Shown here in pieces: positions 17,424 through 25,914 of a stretch of 64,000 bases of DNA. The number at the start of each line of letters is the position of its first letter. Position 1 is the stretch's first letter. The position numbers and the translations under genes are program-made. The stretch spans positions 1 to 64,000 of the forward strand of contig NZ_JAAFZA010000007.1 of assembly GCF_015356865.1 (NCBI RefSeq). The letters run 5' to 3'. The DNA comes from Catenulispora pinisilvae (lineage in GTDB: Bacteria > Actinomycetota > Actinomycetes > Streptomycetales > Catenulisporaceae). The notes beneath the pieces were generated by a model. It saw only the letters and a program-made list of their open reading frames with translations. It made no database searches and was not told the origin of the DNA.

Positions 17424-19958
17424 TCACCCCATCAAACGCCGGCTCAGCCGCAGCATCTGAGCGATCGTCGTCCGTGGCAGGTAGGCCCGCCCGATCGCGT
17501 TCGTGATCGCGGGCAGCGCGACCGGATCGGGGTAGGCGATATACAGCGGCTGATACTGCGGCTGGAACTTCGCCTTGAACGCCAGCAGCGAGCGGAAGCC
17601 GTAGACCGGCTCCAGAACGCGGCCGACGGTGTCCAGCATCCGCTGCAAGCCGTCGGCGGCCCGTCGGTTGTCCGCGGCGCGGGCCAGGGGAGCGCCGGAC
17701 AGGCTCATGAACTCGGCCCCCTCCTCCTTGAAGCGCAGGGCCGCGGTGGCGATCAGGAACTCCATCACCCCGTGGAAGCTGTCGGTACCGCGCCGCATGA
17801 AGTCCAGCGTCCAGCCGACCGGTTCGCCGTCGCGGTAGCACGGCAGCCAGCTCGTGATGCCGTGCAGCCGGCCCTGGTCGTCGGACGCCACCAGACAGCG
17901 GACGTGCGGATCGTTCAGCTCGTCCAGGCCGCCGAGGGTGAAGCCCATCTCCGGCAGGCCCTTGGCGGCGACCCATTCCCGCGACAGGTCCCGCACCTGC
18001 TCACGCAGCAGCGGGGCCGCGGTCGGGAACGAGACCCAGGACGCCGCGACCCCGACCTTGCCGGCCTTGTTCAGCGCCGTTCGCACGTCCTGCCACTTCT
18101 TGCCGGTGAACGCCAGATCGGCCAGCGGTAGCAGCGTGTCCTCGGCCACCTGCACCCCGCGCCAGCCCAGCCGGTTGGCGACGCCCAACGTCTCGGCGGT
18201 GACGCCGTAGAAGCAGGGGGACCAGCCCTGTTGGTCGCAGTACTTTGCGAACTCCGCCAGCACCGCGTCGCGGGCTTCGGGATCGCCGTAGGGGCCGCCG
18301 GTGGTGAGGGCGACCTTGCCGATCACCCGGTAGGCCACAGCGGCCCGGGCGTCGTCGGCGATCCAGTACTCGTGGCCGGGCCAGGTCGTCATATAAGAGA
18401 GCGTCGACCCTCCGTAAGTCGTGAGCAGGGCGCGCGCCTCAGACTCCGACCCGGCCCGGTGCCGCAGCGGGGGCCGCCAGAAGGCCAGCAGGAGCCCACC
18501 GAGCGTCACAGCCCAGAACGCGGGCCCGACCCAGAAGTAGAGAGTGCGCGCGGCGCCGCCTTGCGGGAGGAAGTGGGCGCACGGCGCGTCGAGGATGCCC
18601 AGATAGACCGGCGGTATCAGACGTTTGATGAAGTCGGCCGCCAGGTTGCCGTGGCCGGGGACCGGGGCGAAGTCGCCGCGCACGGCGTAGCCGAACTGCA
18701 CATACGCGGCGCCGATGACGACGAACGCCGCTGTCACCGCCACAGACACCCGCAGAATCGTCCTGCGCGGAACCCGCAGTTCGAAGTGGCGGCGCTTGAC
18801 CAGAAGCAGCCCGATCACCAGTAGAGGCATCGCTACCAGAGGTATCGAGTACAGGACGACGAACCTGTGGGCGTCGCCATACCCCGGATCCGAAGGGTCG
18901 AGGAGCGACAGCCCCTGAGCCGCGTACCGCCAGGTGGCCAGGGCGGCTCCGGTCTCGATCAGAAGCGCGGCCAGCAGAGCCAGACGGCGTCCCCGACGCA
19001 GCCCCTCGGCGACGATCAGCAACAGGATCGCCGGCACGAACAGCATCAGCACCGAAGGGCTGCTCGCGAGCAGGGACTCAGAACGCACCTGAAGACAGCC
19101 CTCTGACATGTCCGCCGCGCTGGCGCAACTGCTCCGCAGATCATCGGCTCCGGGCCCGGTTCCCACGAACAAGTCGGAGTACAAGGAGAACGGCCCGTAC
19201 GGCGCCCTCGTCAGAAAGGCGATCAGCGGCCCCAGCGCGGAGGCGCCGACCGTGATCGCGACCAGGACGCGGCTCTCGGCATGGGACACGACGCGCTCGT
19301 GCCGAGGTCGCCGGCGACCCCACAGAAGCGCGCCGCTCACCAGGCCGATACCGGCTCCGCAGAAGCGCAGGATGTCCTGGGCGGTGCCGTCGTAGAGCGT
19401 GAACAGCAGCACGCTGAAGCCCAGGACGAGCCGGAGCCGGCGGCGCCACAGCGAGGGCAGGCGCGCGCTGAGGGCCAGGCCCACGCCGACGATGCCGACG
19501 CTGGCCCCGGTGGCCGCGTCGGTCAGGTCCGAACTGAGCCAGACGTCGCCGGTGTCCGAGCCGAGCCCGATGATCCCCGCGCCGAGCAGCGCGCCGCCGG
19601 CCTGGCAGAGCACGAACAGACCCAGGGTCGTGCGCGTGCCCAGGCGGCGCTCCGCCGGGGCCAGCACGGCGAACGCGAGCAGGACCGTGGCGATCAGGGC
19701 CGTGGGACCGGCACTCCACAAGCCGTAGCTCAATACCGTCCACCACTTGCCCTCGGCGAGAATCGAGGCGCCGGTGCCGACCACCCGGCCCGGGCTGCCG
19801 TCCGCATCGGCGGGCACGCTGCCGCCCACCGCCGCGACGAGGACCAGGAGCGTGACGAGCGTCGCGGTCAGCGGTGCCCGACCCGCCGCCCGGCGGACCC
19901 GCACCGGCATGGCGCCGAACAGGCCGAGCCTGCCGGCCGGCACAGTCTCAGTACTCAT
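17424..19958 (-). CDS. MprF-like aminoacyl-phosphatidylglycerol synthase (DUF2156) with rhomboid-like N-terminal membrane domain
   Basis: 844 residues. The N-terminal half is a multi-spanning membrane domain (segments such as LTATLVTLLVLVAAVGG, LIATVLLAFAVLAP, GASVGIVGVGLALSAR). The C-terminal half is the cytoplasmic DUF2156 transferase, recognisable from LTTYGGSTLSYMTTWPGHEY, RVIGKVALTTGGPYGD, WVSFPTAAPLLREQVRDL, and the end FRSLLAFKAKFQPQYQPLYI. Proteins of this family move an amino acid from aminoacyl-tRNA to phosphatidylglycerol, altering surface charge. The start ATG 19958 overlaps the esterase stop (ATGA), so the two genes are coupled. The amino acid (Lys, Ala or other) is not readable from the sequence. 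Confidence 0.85.
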   Translation of the reverse strand: MSTETVPAGRLGLFGAMPVRVRRAAGRAPLTATLVTLLVLVAAVGGSVPADADGSPGRVVGTGASILAEGKWWTVLSYGLWSAGPTALIATVLLAFAVLAPAERRLGTRTTLGLFVLCQAGGALLGAGIIGLGSDTGDVWLSSDLTDAATGASVGIVGVGLALSARLPSLWRRRLRLVLGFSVLLFTLYDGTAQDILRFCGAGIGLVSGALLWGRRRPRHERVVSHAESRVLVAITVGASALGPLIAFLTRAPYGPFSLYSDLFVGTGPGADDLRSSCASAADMSEGCLQVRSESLLASSPSVLMLFVPAILLLIVAEGLRRGRRLALLAALLIETGAALATWRYAAQGLSLLDPSDPGYGDAHRFVVLYSIPLVAMPLLVIGLLLVKRRHFELRVPRRTILRVSVAVTAAFVVIGAAYVQFGYAVRGDFAPVPGHGNLAADFIKRLIPPVYLGILDAPCAHFLPQGGAARTLYFWVGPAFWAVTLGGLLLAFWRPPLRHRAGSESEARALLTTYGGSTLSYMTTWPGHEYWIADDARAAVAYRVIGKVALTTGGPYGDPEARDAVLAEFAKYCDQQGWSPCFYGVTAETLGVANRLGWRGVQVAEDTLLPLADLAFTGKKWQDVRTALNKAGKVGVAASWVSFPTAAPLLREQVRDLSREWVAAKGLPEMGFTLGGLDELNDPHVRCLVASDDQGRLHGITSWLPCYRDGEPVGWTLDFMRRGTDSFHGVMEFLIATAALRFKEEGAEFMSLSGAPLARAADNRRAADGLQRMLDTVGRVLEPVYGFRSLLAFKAKFQPQYQPLYIAYPDPVALPAITNAIGRAYLPRTTIAQMLRLSRRLMG

Positions 19959-21265
19959 CGTCGGGCCAGCCCGTTGCGCTCGGCGATCCACGGCAGCTGC
20001 TGCACGAAGCCGGCGCGCCACACCTGCCAGCTGTGTCCACCGGGCAGCTGGGTCATCTGCACGTCGACCCCGGCGTGCAGACACGCCAGGTACACGATGC
20101 CCAGCTGTGGTGTGAACTCCTTGTCAGTGGACCCGCTGAGGATGCGCCCGGCGAGCTCCGGAAACTTCCGCGTGGCGAGGATGGACACCGGGTCGGCGCG
20201 CTCGAACGCGCCTTCGTCGCCGCCGAACGCCTTCTTCACCGTGTCCTTGTGGTTGCCGAGCGTCGGTTCACGTTGCCCGGACAGGTCCAGGAACGTCCGG
20301 TAGAGGTGCGGAGCGCGGACCGCCAACTGGACGGAGCAGGTCCCGCCGAACGAGAACCCGCCGATGGTCCAGCCCCGGTCCGGCGGCGCGACCTGGAGAT
20401 TGGCCGTCACCCAGGCCTTGAGGTCGGTGGTCAGGTAGGTCTCGGCGTTGCCGAGCTTGGAGTCCATGCACAGCGAGTTGCCGATCGTGGACCCGGTCGC
20501 GTCCGGCATCACCGTGACCGGGGCCAGGCCGTGGTGCGCGGCGGCGTAGGCGTCGAGCACCTTCTGCACGCCGCCGGCATCGATCCAGTCCCGTGGCGTG
20601 CCGGGCTGCCCGGGGAGCAGCACCAGCAACGGCAGTTCGGGGCGCGGGTCGGCCCGGTAGGCCGGCGGCAGGTAGACCCAGGCCTTGCGGGCGTTGAAGT
20701 GGGAGACCGTGCCCGGGATCGTGACCTCGGACAACGTGCCCGAGCTCGGCAGGCCCGCCGGTGCGGTCCACACATCGGCGAGCATGCGTCCCGGCGGCGC
20801 GGTGACCAGGGCGGTGTGGCCGCCGGCCGCCTTCTTGAAGTCGGTGCCGGTGTCGAGCCACGGGCCCAGGACGGAGCGCGTCGTCGTATAGCTCTGGAAG
20901 TAGCGGTTGACCTGGTTCAGGCCGGTCAGGCCCACGACCACCGCGAGGCCGAGCGCCCCGGCCCGGCGGCCCCACGACAGGGTCGGCAACCGCATCGCCG
21001 CGACGGTGCCGCCGAGGATCGCGACGCCCATCCAGAGCAGCACTTCGGTGGGCAGCCCTTCGGGGAACGGCTGCCACCACCGGTCGACGATGACGCCCAG
21101 GATCGCGGTGAGCACGACGCCCACCCCGACGGCGGTCGGGGCTTTCCAGACCCACCAGTCGCGGGCCCGGTCGGCCAGCAGCGCGGCGAGGGCCACTGCC
21201 GTGAGGACCAGGAGGATGACCGGGATCGGCCCGCTGAGCAGAGACCAGTCGAGAGGATTGCTCAC
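19955..21265 (-). CDS. Membrane-anchored esterase/alpha-beta hydrolase coupled to MprF-like gene
   Basis: 436 residues. Four membrane helices at the N-terminus (starting LLSGPIPVILLVLTAVALAA) place the catalytic domain outside the cell. The esterase-D/antigen-85-like hydrolase domain has its nucleophile in GGFSFGG, an oxyanion region LLVLLPGQPG, and a late His in LPGGHSWQVW. It is translated just before the MprF-like gene with a 4-base ATGA overlap. In several Actinobacteria and enterococci a hydrolase encoded next to the synthase removes the amino acid from aminoacyl-phosphatidylglycerol; the pairing suggests the same here. GTG 21265 has only a weak upstream AGGG. A GCCGGA hexamer repeat lies just upstream (about 21277-21305). 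Confidence 0.82.
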   Translation of the reverse strand: MSNPLDWSLLSGPIPVILLVLTAVALAALLADRARDWWVWKAPTAVGVGVVLTAILGVIVDRWWQPFPEGLPTEVLLWMGVAILGGTVAAMRLPTLSWGRRAGALGLAVVVGLTGLNQVNRYFQSYTTTRSVLGPWLDTGTDFKKAAGGHTALVTAPPGRMLADVWTAPAGLPSSGTLSEVTIPGTVSHFNARKAWVYLPPAYRADPRPELPLLVLLPGQPGTPRDWIDAGGVQKVLDAYAAAHHGLAPVTVMPDATGSTIGNSLCMDSKLGNAETYLTTDLKAWVTANLQVAPPDRGWTIGGFSFGGTCSVQLAVRAPHLYRTFLDLSGQREPTLGNHKDTVKKAFGGDEGAFERADPVSILATRKFPELAGRILSGSTDKEFTPQLGIVYLACLHAGVDVQMTQLPGGHSWQVWRAGFVQQLPWIAERNGLARR

Positions 21266-21476
21266 CGGGTGCCCTGCTGAGCCGGAGCCGGAGCCGGAGC
21301 CGGAGCAGGGGCAGTGGCCGGGGCCGGAGCCAGGGCAGGTGCGGCGGGACGGCTGGAACCGGCGTCCTCAATTCGCCGATTTGTCGGTTTCAGGTCGTCG
21401 GCGTCGTTGGTGAGCATGTAAAGAAGATGCCTACGACCTTGCCCAGGTTGCCTCAGCGTCCGGTCGGCCTCGGTTG

Positions 21477-22103
21477 TCAGCCGCCGGACTGCGCCAGCCA
21501 GGCGCGTCCTTCGCTGAGGATGGCTCGTTCCTGTTCGCTGAAGCGGGTGGGGAACGGGCCGGTCACGGTGATGCCGCTCGATTCGATGAGGTAGGCCAGC
21601 GCGGCGTATTCGCGGGGGTGGCGCTCGCGCAGGGCGTCGGAGTCGATCTCCGGCGCGGCGGCGGGGCCGAAGGGGTAGGTGAAGCCGCCCAGGTCGTAGA
21701 CGGCGTCCCGGCGCTCGATGCGCCAGGTCCCGGCGCGGCGGGAGACGCGGTCCAGGAAGCGGGCGTGGACCGTCGCGCCGATGCCGAGCTCGGTGTGGTC
21801 GGCCAGCAGGATCACGTTGGTCTCGACGAAGGCCCGGTCGCCGGCGAAGGCGATCGTCGGGTTGCCGATGAAGTGCTTGTTGCGCAACGGGCCCTCGGCC
21901 ATCCGGCGCGAACCTTCGATGAAGTCGTGGGCCAGGCCGGAGAACCACATGACCCTGAGGGTCGCGTCTTCGTGGAACAAGGTGGCCAGGGTGTCCCAGT
22001 CCTGCCGGTCGCGGTGGATCCAGCCGGTCATCAGGTCGCTGATGGCCTGACGGTCGGCGAGGCGGTCGGCGGCGGGGTGGCTGTCGGGGTGGTTTTCGGG
22101 CAT
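21477..22103 (-). CDS. NTF2/SnoaL-like protein
   Basis: 208 residues. The first two thirds form a cone-shaped NTF2-like domain: DRQAISDLMTGWIHRDRQDWD, LATLFHEDATLRVMWFSG, HFIGNPTIAFAGDRAFVETNVI and WRIERRDAVYD. The layout is that of small ring-hydroxylating-dioxygenase beta-like or SnoaL-like enzymes. The C-terminal tail (about 55 residues) is an added segment of unknown function. AGGAGG lies 5 bases before the ATG. The gene follows the HxlR regulator on the same strand (53-bp gap) and may be in its transcript. The substrate is unknown. Confidence 0.8.
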   Translation of the reverse strand: MPENHPDSHPAADRLADRQAISDLMTGWIHRDRQDWDTLATLFHEDATLRVMWFSGLAHDFIEGSRRMAEGPLRNKHFIGNPTIAFAGDRAFVETNVILLADHTELGIGATVHARFLDRVSRRAGTWRIERRDAVYDLGGFTYPFGPAAAPEIDSDALRERHPREYAALAYLIESSGITVTGPFPTRFSEQERAILSEGRAWLAQSGG

Positions 22104-22157
22104 GGGAGCCTCCTCGGGATGGCTTGGGACTTGGGACTTGCTGCTTGGCGGGTTCGT

Positions 22158-22658
22158 TCACTGCCCCGCGACGACCGGATGCGCGGTGTCGTATGCGGTG
22201 TCGTGTGCGGTGTTGTGCGCGGCGTCGTACGCCTGCCGCGCGGCGGTGAACCGCGGCATGTTCACCTCGGCCCAGTCGCCGATCACCGCGATCGGCTCGG
22301 CCAGGGAGTGCCCCAGCCCGGTGAGCGTGTACTCGACCCGCGGCGGCACTTCGGCGAAGACCTGCCGGGTGAGGAGCCCGTCGCGCTCCATCCGGCGCAG
22401 CGACTGGGTCAGCACCTTCGGGGCGACGCGGCCGAGGTGCGTGCGCAGCTCGGTGAAGCGCATCGGGCCGTCGGAGAGCAGCAGGACGACCAGGACGGTC
22501 CACTTGTCGCCGATCCGGTCCAGCAGGAGCCGGGTCGGGCAGTCGGCGTCGAACAGATCCCCGCGTGGCTCCCCGTTCTCCCCGTCTTCCCCGTTCTCCC
22601 TGGTCTCGCGCTCGGCCCGGAGCCGGCCGACCAGCCTGGGTGCGGCAATAGTAACCAT
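22158..22658 (-). CDS. HxlR-family winged-helix regulator
   Basis: 166 residues with the HxlR/DUF24 pattern: CPTRLLLDRIGDKWTVLVVLLL, then FTELRTHLGRVAPKVLTQSLRRMERDGLL, and PRVEYTLTGLGHSLAEPI. The Cys that starts the domain (Cys40) is the position used for redox or electrophile sensing in several family members. The C-terminal tail is a short Ala-His-Asp-Thr repeat (AHNTAHDTAYDTAH) coded by a 9-12 bp DNA repeat at 22180-22215. It is divergent from an NAD(P)-binding oxidoreductase, the standard arrangement where HxlR proteins control the neighbour. Confidence 0.92.
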   Translation of the reverse strand: MVTIAAPRLVGRLRAERETRENGEDGENGEPRGDLFDADCPTRLLLDRIGDKWTVLVVLLLSDGPMRFTELRTHLGRVAPKVLTQSLRRMERDGLLTRQVFAEVPPRVEYTLTGLGHSLAEPIAVIGDWAEVNMPRFTAARQAYDAAHNTAHDTAYDTAHPVVAGQ

Positions 22659-22686
22659 GAGGTACTTATAGCACGTTGAAGTAATC

Positions 22687-22703
22687 AGTAACTGATGGTT
22701 ACT
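22687..22703. promoter_or_regulatory. Candidate HxlR operator, 6-5-6 inverted repeat
   Basis: AGTAAC-TGATG-GTTACT is a perfect 6-bp inverted repeat with a 5-base spacer in the 125-bp region between the divergent HxlR and oxidoreductase genes. A further half-site AGTAACC (22650-22656) overlaps the HxlR start codon. The position suits autoregulation and control of both genes. Confidence 0.6.
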
Positions 22704-22783
22704 GTCGCTGCCAGTACCGCTCGGAACGGGCCGGTACCAGCCGCTGGAAGCACACTGGAAGCCAGAACGAGGGAGACACGAGC

Positions 22784-23392
22784 ATGAAGATCGCGGTCTA
22801 CGGAGCCACCGGCATGATCGGCAGCCGGGTGGTGGCCGAGGCGCTGTCCCGCGGCCACGAGGTCACCGGCATCACCCGCTCCGGCGGCGCGCTGCCCGAG
22901 GGTGTGCACGCGGTCCAGGGCGACGCCGGTGACACCGAGCTGGCCCGACGCGTCGCCGGCCAGGCCGACGTCGTGGTCTCGGCCATCGGCCCCAGCCGCA
23001 CCGGCGGCGACCGGCGCGAGTACCTGGCCCAGCTGCGCACCCTGGCCGCGACGGCCGGCGAGGCCCGCCTGATCGTCGTCGGCGGCGCCGGTTCGCTGCT
23101 GGCGAACGGCCACCGCCTGGTCGACGACCCGGGATTCCCCGACGTGTACAAGGCCGAGGCGCTGATCGCGGCCGAGGGTCTGGACTACATTCGCGGGCTG
23201 GGCGACAGCGTCGACTGGACCTTCTTCAGCCCGGCGCCGGTGATCCAGCCGGGTGAGCGCACCGGCTCGTACAAGACCGAGGCGGACACCCCGGCCGGCG
23301 ACACGATCTCGGCCGAGGACTACGCGGTCGCTCTGCTGGATGAGGTCGACAAGCCCGCCTACCGGCGCCGGCGGTTCACCGCGGCCAACTGA
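22784..23392 (+). CDS. NAD(P)-binding Rossmann-fold oxidoreductase (NmrA/atypical SDR)
   Basis: 202-residue atypical short-chain dehydrogenase. The dinucleotide-binding loop is MKIAVYGATGMIGSRVV (GATGxxG type); DVVVSAIGPS and RLIVVGGAGSLL follow, and the C-terminus contains DWTFFSPAPVIQPGERTG. Related proteins are quinone or flavin reductases and regulators that sense NAD(P). GGGAGA about 9 bases upstream supports the ATG. It is divergent from the HxlR gene and likely regulated by it through the operator at 22687-22703. Confidence 0.9.
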   Translation: MKIAVYGATGMIGSRVVAEALSRGHEVTGITRSGGALPEGVHAVQGDAGDTELARRVAGQADVVVSAIGPSRTGGDRREYLAQLRTLAATAGEARLIVVGGAGSLLANGHRLVDDPGFPDVYKAEALIAAEGLDYIRGLGDSVDWTFFSPAPVIQPGERTGSYKTEADTPAGDTISAEDYAVALLDEVDKPAYRRRRFTAAN

Positions 23393-23452
23393 GGGACCCG
23401 CGGATTCGCGGACCCGCGGACTCGCACATCGACCTCGGCCTTGCCCCCGGTC

Positions 23453-23483
23453 TTGACCTTGACCATTGGGGAAGCCACAGAGT
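23453..23483 (+). promoter_or_regulatory. Candidate MerR-type promoter with 19-bp spacer
   Basis: TTGACC (23453-23458) and CAGAGT (23478-23483) are separated by 19 bases, the stretched spacing that MerR-family activators act on. It lies 43 bases before the MerR gene, so autoregulation is plausible. A second TTGACC overlaps at 23459-23464. Confidence 0.4.
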
Positions 23484-23525
23484 GGGGAGTGACCGGGCAT
23501 CCCGCCCGGAACGAGGGAGCCGTCC

Positions 23526-24356
23526 ATGGGCCTGCTCAGCATCGGCGAGTTCGCGCGCCTGTCGCGCCTGTCGCCCAAGGCGCTGCGCCTGTACGACGAA
23601 CTCGGGCTCCTGCGGCCCGCGCGCGTCGACCCGGACACCGGCTACCGCTGGTACGCCGAGACGCAGCTGGAACGGGCCCGGCTGGTCACGGCCCTGCGCC
23701 GGGTCCGGGTCCCGCTCGCCGGGATCCGGGACATCCTGGCCCTGGAACCGGCGGCCGTGGCCGAGGAGATCCGCGCCTACTGGGCCGGGTCCGAGCTCGA
23801 GCATGAGGCTCAGCGGCAACTGATGGGCGACCTCGTTGACCACCTCCACGGAGAGAAGCCCACCATGTACGAGGTCACAGTCCGCGACATGCCCGCCCGC
23901 ACCCTGCTCAGCAAACTGCGCCGGATCCACCAGGACGAGTTGCTGGCCGCGAGCCGGGAACTGTTCATCCACCGCCTGGCCCGCGGCGGCGTGCCCCGGC
24001 CCGAGGGGATCGCCGGAGCGCCGTTCACGATCTACTACGGCGAGGTGAGCGGGGACAGCGACGGGCCGGTGGAGTGGTGCTGGCCGGTGCCGGAGGATCA
24101 GGCCGAGCAGATCGCCGCCGGCTTCCCCGATCTCACGCTGCGCACCGAGCCCGCGCACCAGGAGGCGTTCATCCGCCAGAGCACACCCATCGGGTCGGGC
24201 AGCGGGACCGAGGTCGAGCTCGCCGTCGGGGCCCTGTTCGCCTGGGCCGTGGAACACCAGCGTGAGCCCGCCGGCGGTGTACGGCTGCTGCTGATCTTCA
24301 ACCCGGCCAACGGGCCGGCCGGGCCCGACGGGGAATTCGCCATCGTCCTGAGCTGA
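23526..24356 (+). CDS. MerR-family regulator with GyrI-like effector domain
   Basis: 276 residues. The N-terminal MerR winged helix reads LLSIGEFARLSRLSPKALRLYDELGLL and RVDPDTGYRWY, followed by the dimerisation helix (LERARLVTALRRVRVPLAGI). From residue about 115 a GyrI-like/effector-binding domain follows (YEVTVRDMPARTLLSKLRRI to the C-terminus), as in BmrR-type multidrug regulators. GAGGGAG precedes the ATG. No transporter is adjacent, so the target genes cannot be named; the likely autoregulatory promoter is at 23453-23483. Confidence 0.9.
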   Translation: MGLLSIGEFARLSRLSPKALRLYDELGLLRPARVDPDTGYRWYAETQLERARLVTALRRVRVPLAGIRDILALEPAAVAEEIRAYWAGSELEHEAQRQLMGDLVDHLHGEKPTMYEVTVRDMPARTLLSKLRRIHQDELLAASRELFIHRLARGGVPRPEGIAGAPFTIYYGEVSGDSDGPVEWCWPVPEDQAEQIAAGFPDLTLRTEPAHQEAFIRQSTPIGSGSGTEVELAVGALFAWAVEHQREPAGGVRLLLIFNPANGPAGPDGEFAIVLS

Positions 24357-24549
24357 ATCCGGCCGGCGGCGAGATCCGCGACGAGGTCGGCGAGATCAGC
24401 CCGAACTCGAACACCGCTTCCTCGACGGTCAGGCCGAGTGCGTCCGCCACCGGCCCCCGCCCACCGATATCATGGTCACTCCCGAGCGCCGATGGACAGC
24501 GCGAACCACCCCCACCGAAGATGTCGGCCGAGCTCCAGGGGTTTGCACC

Positions 24550-25572
24550 ATGCCCGATCAGCTGTTGTTCTCCTACGGGACCCTCCGCCTGCCCGGCGTT
24601 CAGCAAGCACGGTTCGGCCGTGAGCTGCCGGGTCGCGCGGACGGGCTGCCGGGATTCCGGCTGGAGACCGTGACCATCACCGACTCGGCGGTGATCGCCG
24701 ACAGTGGAAGCGGTCTGCATCCGGTCGCTGTGCGGTCCGACGAGCTCGCCGATGTCGTCGAGGGCACCGTGTTCACCGTCACCGCGGCCGAACTCGAGGC
24801 GGCCGACGCCTACGAGGCCGACGACTACACCCGGTTCAGCCTCGCTCTGCGTTCCGGGGAACAGGCCTGGGTCTACATCGACGCCGCGACCGCCGAGGCG
24901 CTGCGCGTGGAACGGCTGGTCGCGGCCCAGGCCAACGCCGAAGCCTTGTTCGCGGAGGTCGGCAGGCGCGGCATCATCCGGGCCGGTGTGGCCGAACGAC
25001 AGGCGAGCCAGGAGATCCGGGACCTGGCGAACGAACTGTTCGGCACCACCCGGCACTGGCACAAGCGCATCGTCCGGGCCGGACCCAACACGCTCCAGCC
25101 CTACCGCGAGAACCCGCCGGACCGGATCATCGAGGCCGACGACATCGCCTTCGCCGACTTCGGCCCGATCTTCGCCGAGTTCGAAGCCGACCTCGGCCGC
25201 ACCTACGTCCTGGGCGAGGACCCGATCAAGCACCGGCTCGCGGCCGACCTGCCCCAGGTCTTCGCCGCCGGCCGCGCCTTCTTCGCCGAGCACCCGGAGC
25301 TCACCGGCGCCGAGCTGTACGCCGAGATCGGCCGGCTGGCCCGCGAGCGGGGCTGGACGTTCGGCAACGACCACTGCGGCCACCTCGTCGGCGAGTTCCC
25401 GCACGAGAAGATCGACGGCGCCGACATCGAGTCCTACATCGCCCCGGGCAACACCACGCCGATGCGCCGCACCGACCGGCTCGGGCGCAGGTGTCACTGG
25501 ATCCTGGAGATTCATCTGGTTGATGCGGAGCGTGGGTTTGGTGGGTTCTACGAGCAGCTTCTTGACTTGTGA
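24550..25572 (+). CDS. Gamma-glutamylcyclotransferase-like (AIG2) domain fused to M24 (pita-bread) peptidase domain
   Basis: 340 residues with two domains. Residues 4-110 show the GGCT/AIG2 fold: LLFSYGTLRLPGVQQ, the strand DVVEGTVFTV and the acidic EAADAYEADDYTR. Residues about 120-340 show the M24 fold of creatinase/aminopeptidase P/methionine aminopeptidase: metal ligands fit Asp203 and Asp214 (FADFGPIF....ADLGRT), His in GNDHCGHLVGEFPHEKIDG, and Glu320 in WILEIHL. ATG 24550 is chosen because the GGCT strand starts right after it; the in-frame ATG 24472 adds 26 unrelated residues. It stands alone. The fusion suggests processing of a gamma-glutamyl or N-terminally blocked peptide, but this is inference. 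Confidence 0.78.
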   Translation: MPDQLLFSYGTLRLPGVQQARFGRELPGRADGLPGFRLETVTITDSAVIADSGSGLHPVAVRSDELADVVEGTVFTVTAAELEAADAYEADDYTRFSLALRSGEQAWVYIDAATAEALRVERLVAAQANAEALFAEVGRRGIIRAGVAERQASQEIRDLANELFGTTRHWHKRIVRAGPNTLQPYRENPPDRIIEADDIAFADFGPIFAEFEADLGRTYVLGEDPIKHRLAADLPQVFAAGRAFFAEHPELTGAELYAEIGRLARERGWTFGNDHCGHLVGEFPHEKIDGADIESYIAPGNTTPMRRTDRLGRRCHWILEIHLVDAERGFGGFYEQLLDL

Positions 25573-25814
25573 GGACTGATGACCCGCTGCTGAGGCAACG
25601 CTACTGAGGCAACGCTGCGGGGTTTCTTTTGGGGCTGGAGTTTGCGGGCCGGGTTGCGGTTTGTTTGTCGGTTTTAAGGCATTTTACGGCCTTCGGTCAT
25701 GGTTGTGCCGGTTCGGGGTTCGAGTCGGTGGGTGTGTTTGTCGGCTGCCGGTCTTCGCGTTCACGACCCCGCCCCGCCTCAGGCCTCTTCCACTCCGGCA
25801 AGTTGGAACAAGAG

Positions 25815-25892
25815 CCAGATCAACAGCCAGATCAAGAACCAGATCAAGAACCAGATCAAGAACCAGATCAAGATCAAGGGCCAGATCAAGGT
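25815..25892 (+). repeat. 12-bp tandem array CCAGATCAAGAA
   Basis: Five contiguous 12-bp units (25815-25874), three of them exactly CCAGATCAAGAA, plus a separated unit at 25881-25892. The array is A-rich against the local GC-rich background and sits just before the left arm of the large inverted repeat. Confidence 0.9.
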
Positions 25893-25914
25893 CAAGAACT
25901 GTGATGAAGAGCCC

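Noticed and set aside
15884-17976. Long minus-strand frame over the ATP-grasp gene
   Set aside because: Antisense shadow of the ATP-grasp protein; its Leu-Gln repeat is just the complement of the 15-bp tandem repeat.
24357-24549. Possible gene remnant on the minus strand (VADALGLTVEEAVFEFG)
   Set aside because: The phrase reads protein-like and a neighbouring frame continues it (DLADLVADLAAG), suggesting a frameshifted fragment, but it is under 50 residues and I have no family match.
25700-25730. GGTTCGAGTC resembling a tRNA T-loop
   Set aside because: The flanking bases do not form a T-stem and no acceptor or anticodon arm can be built around it.
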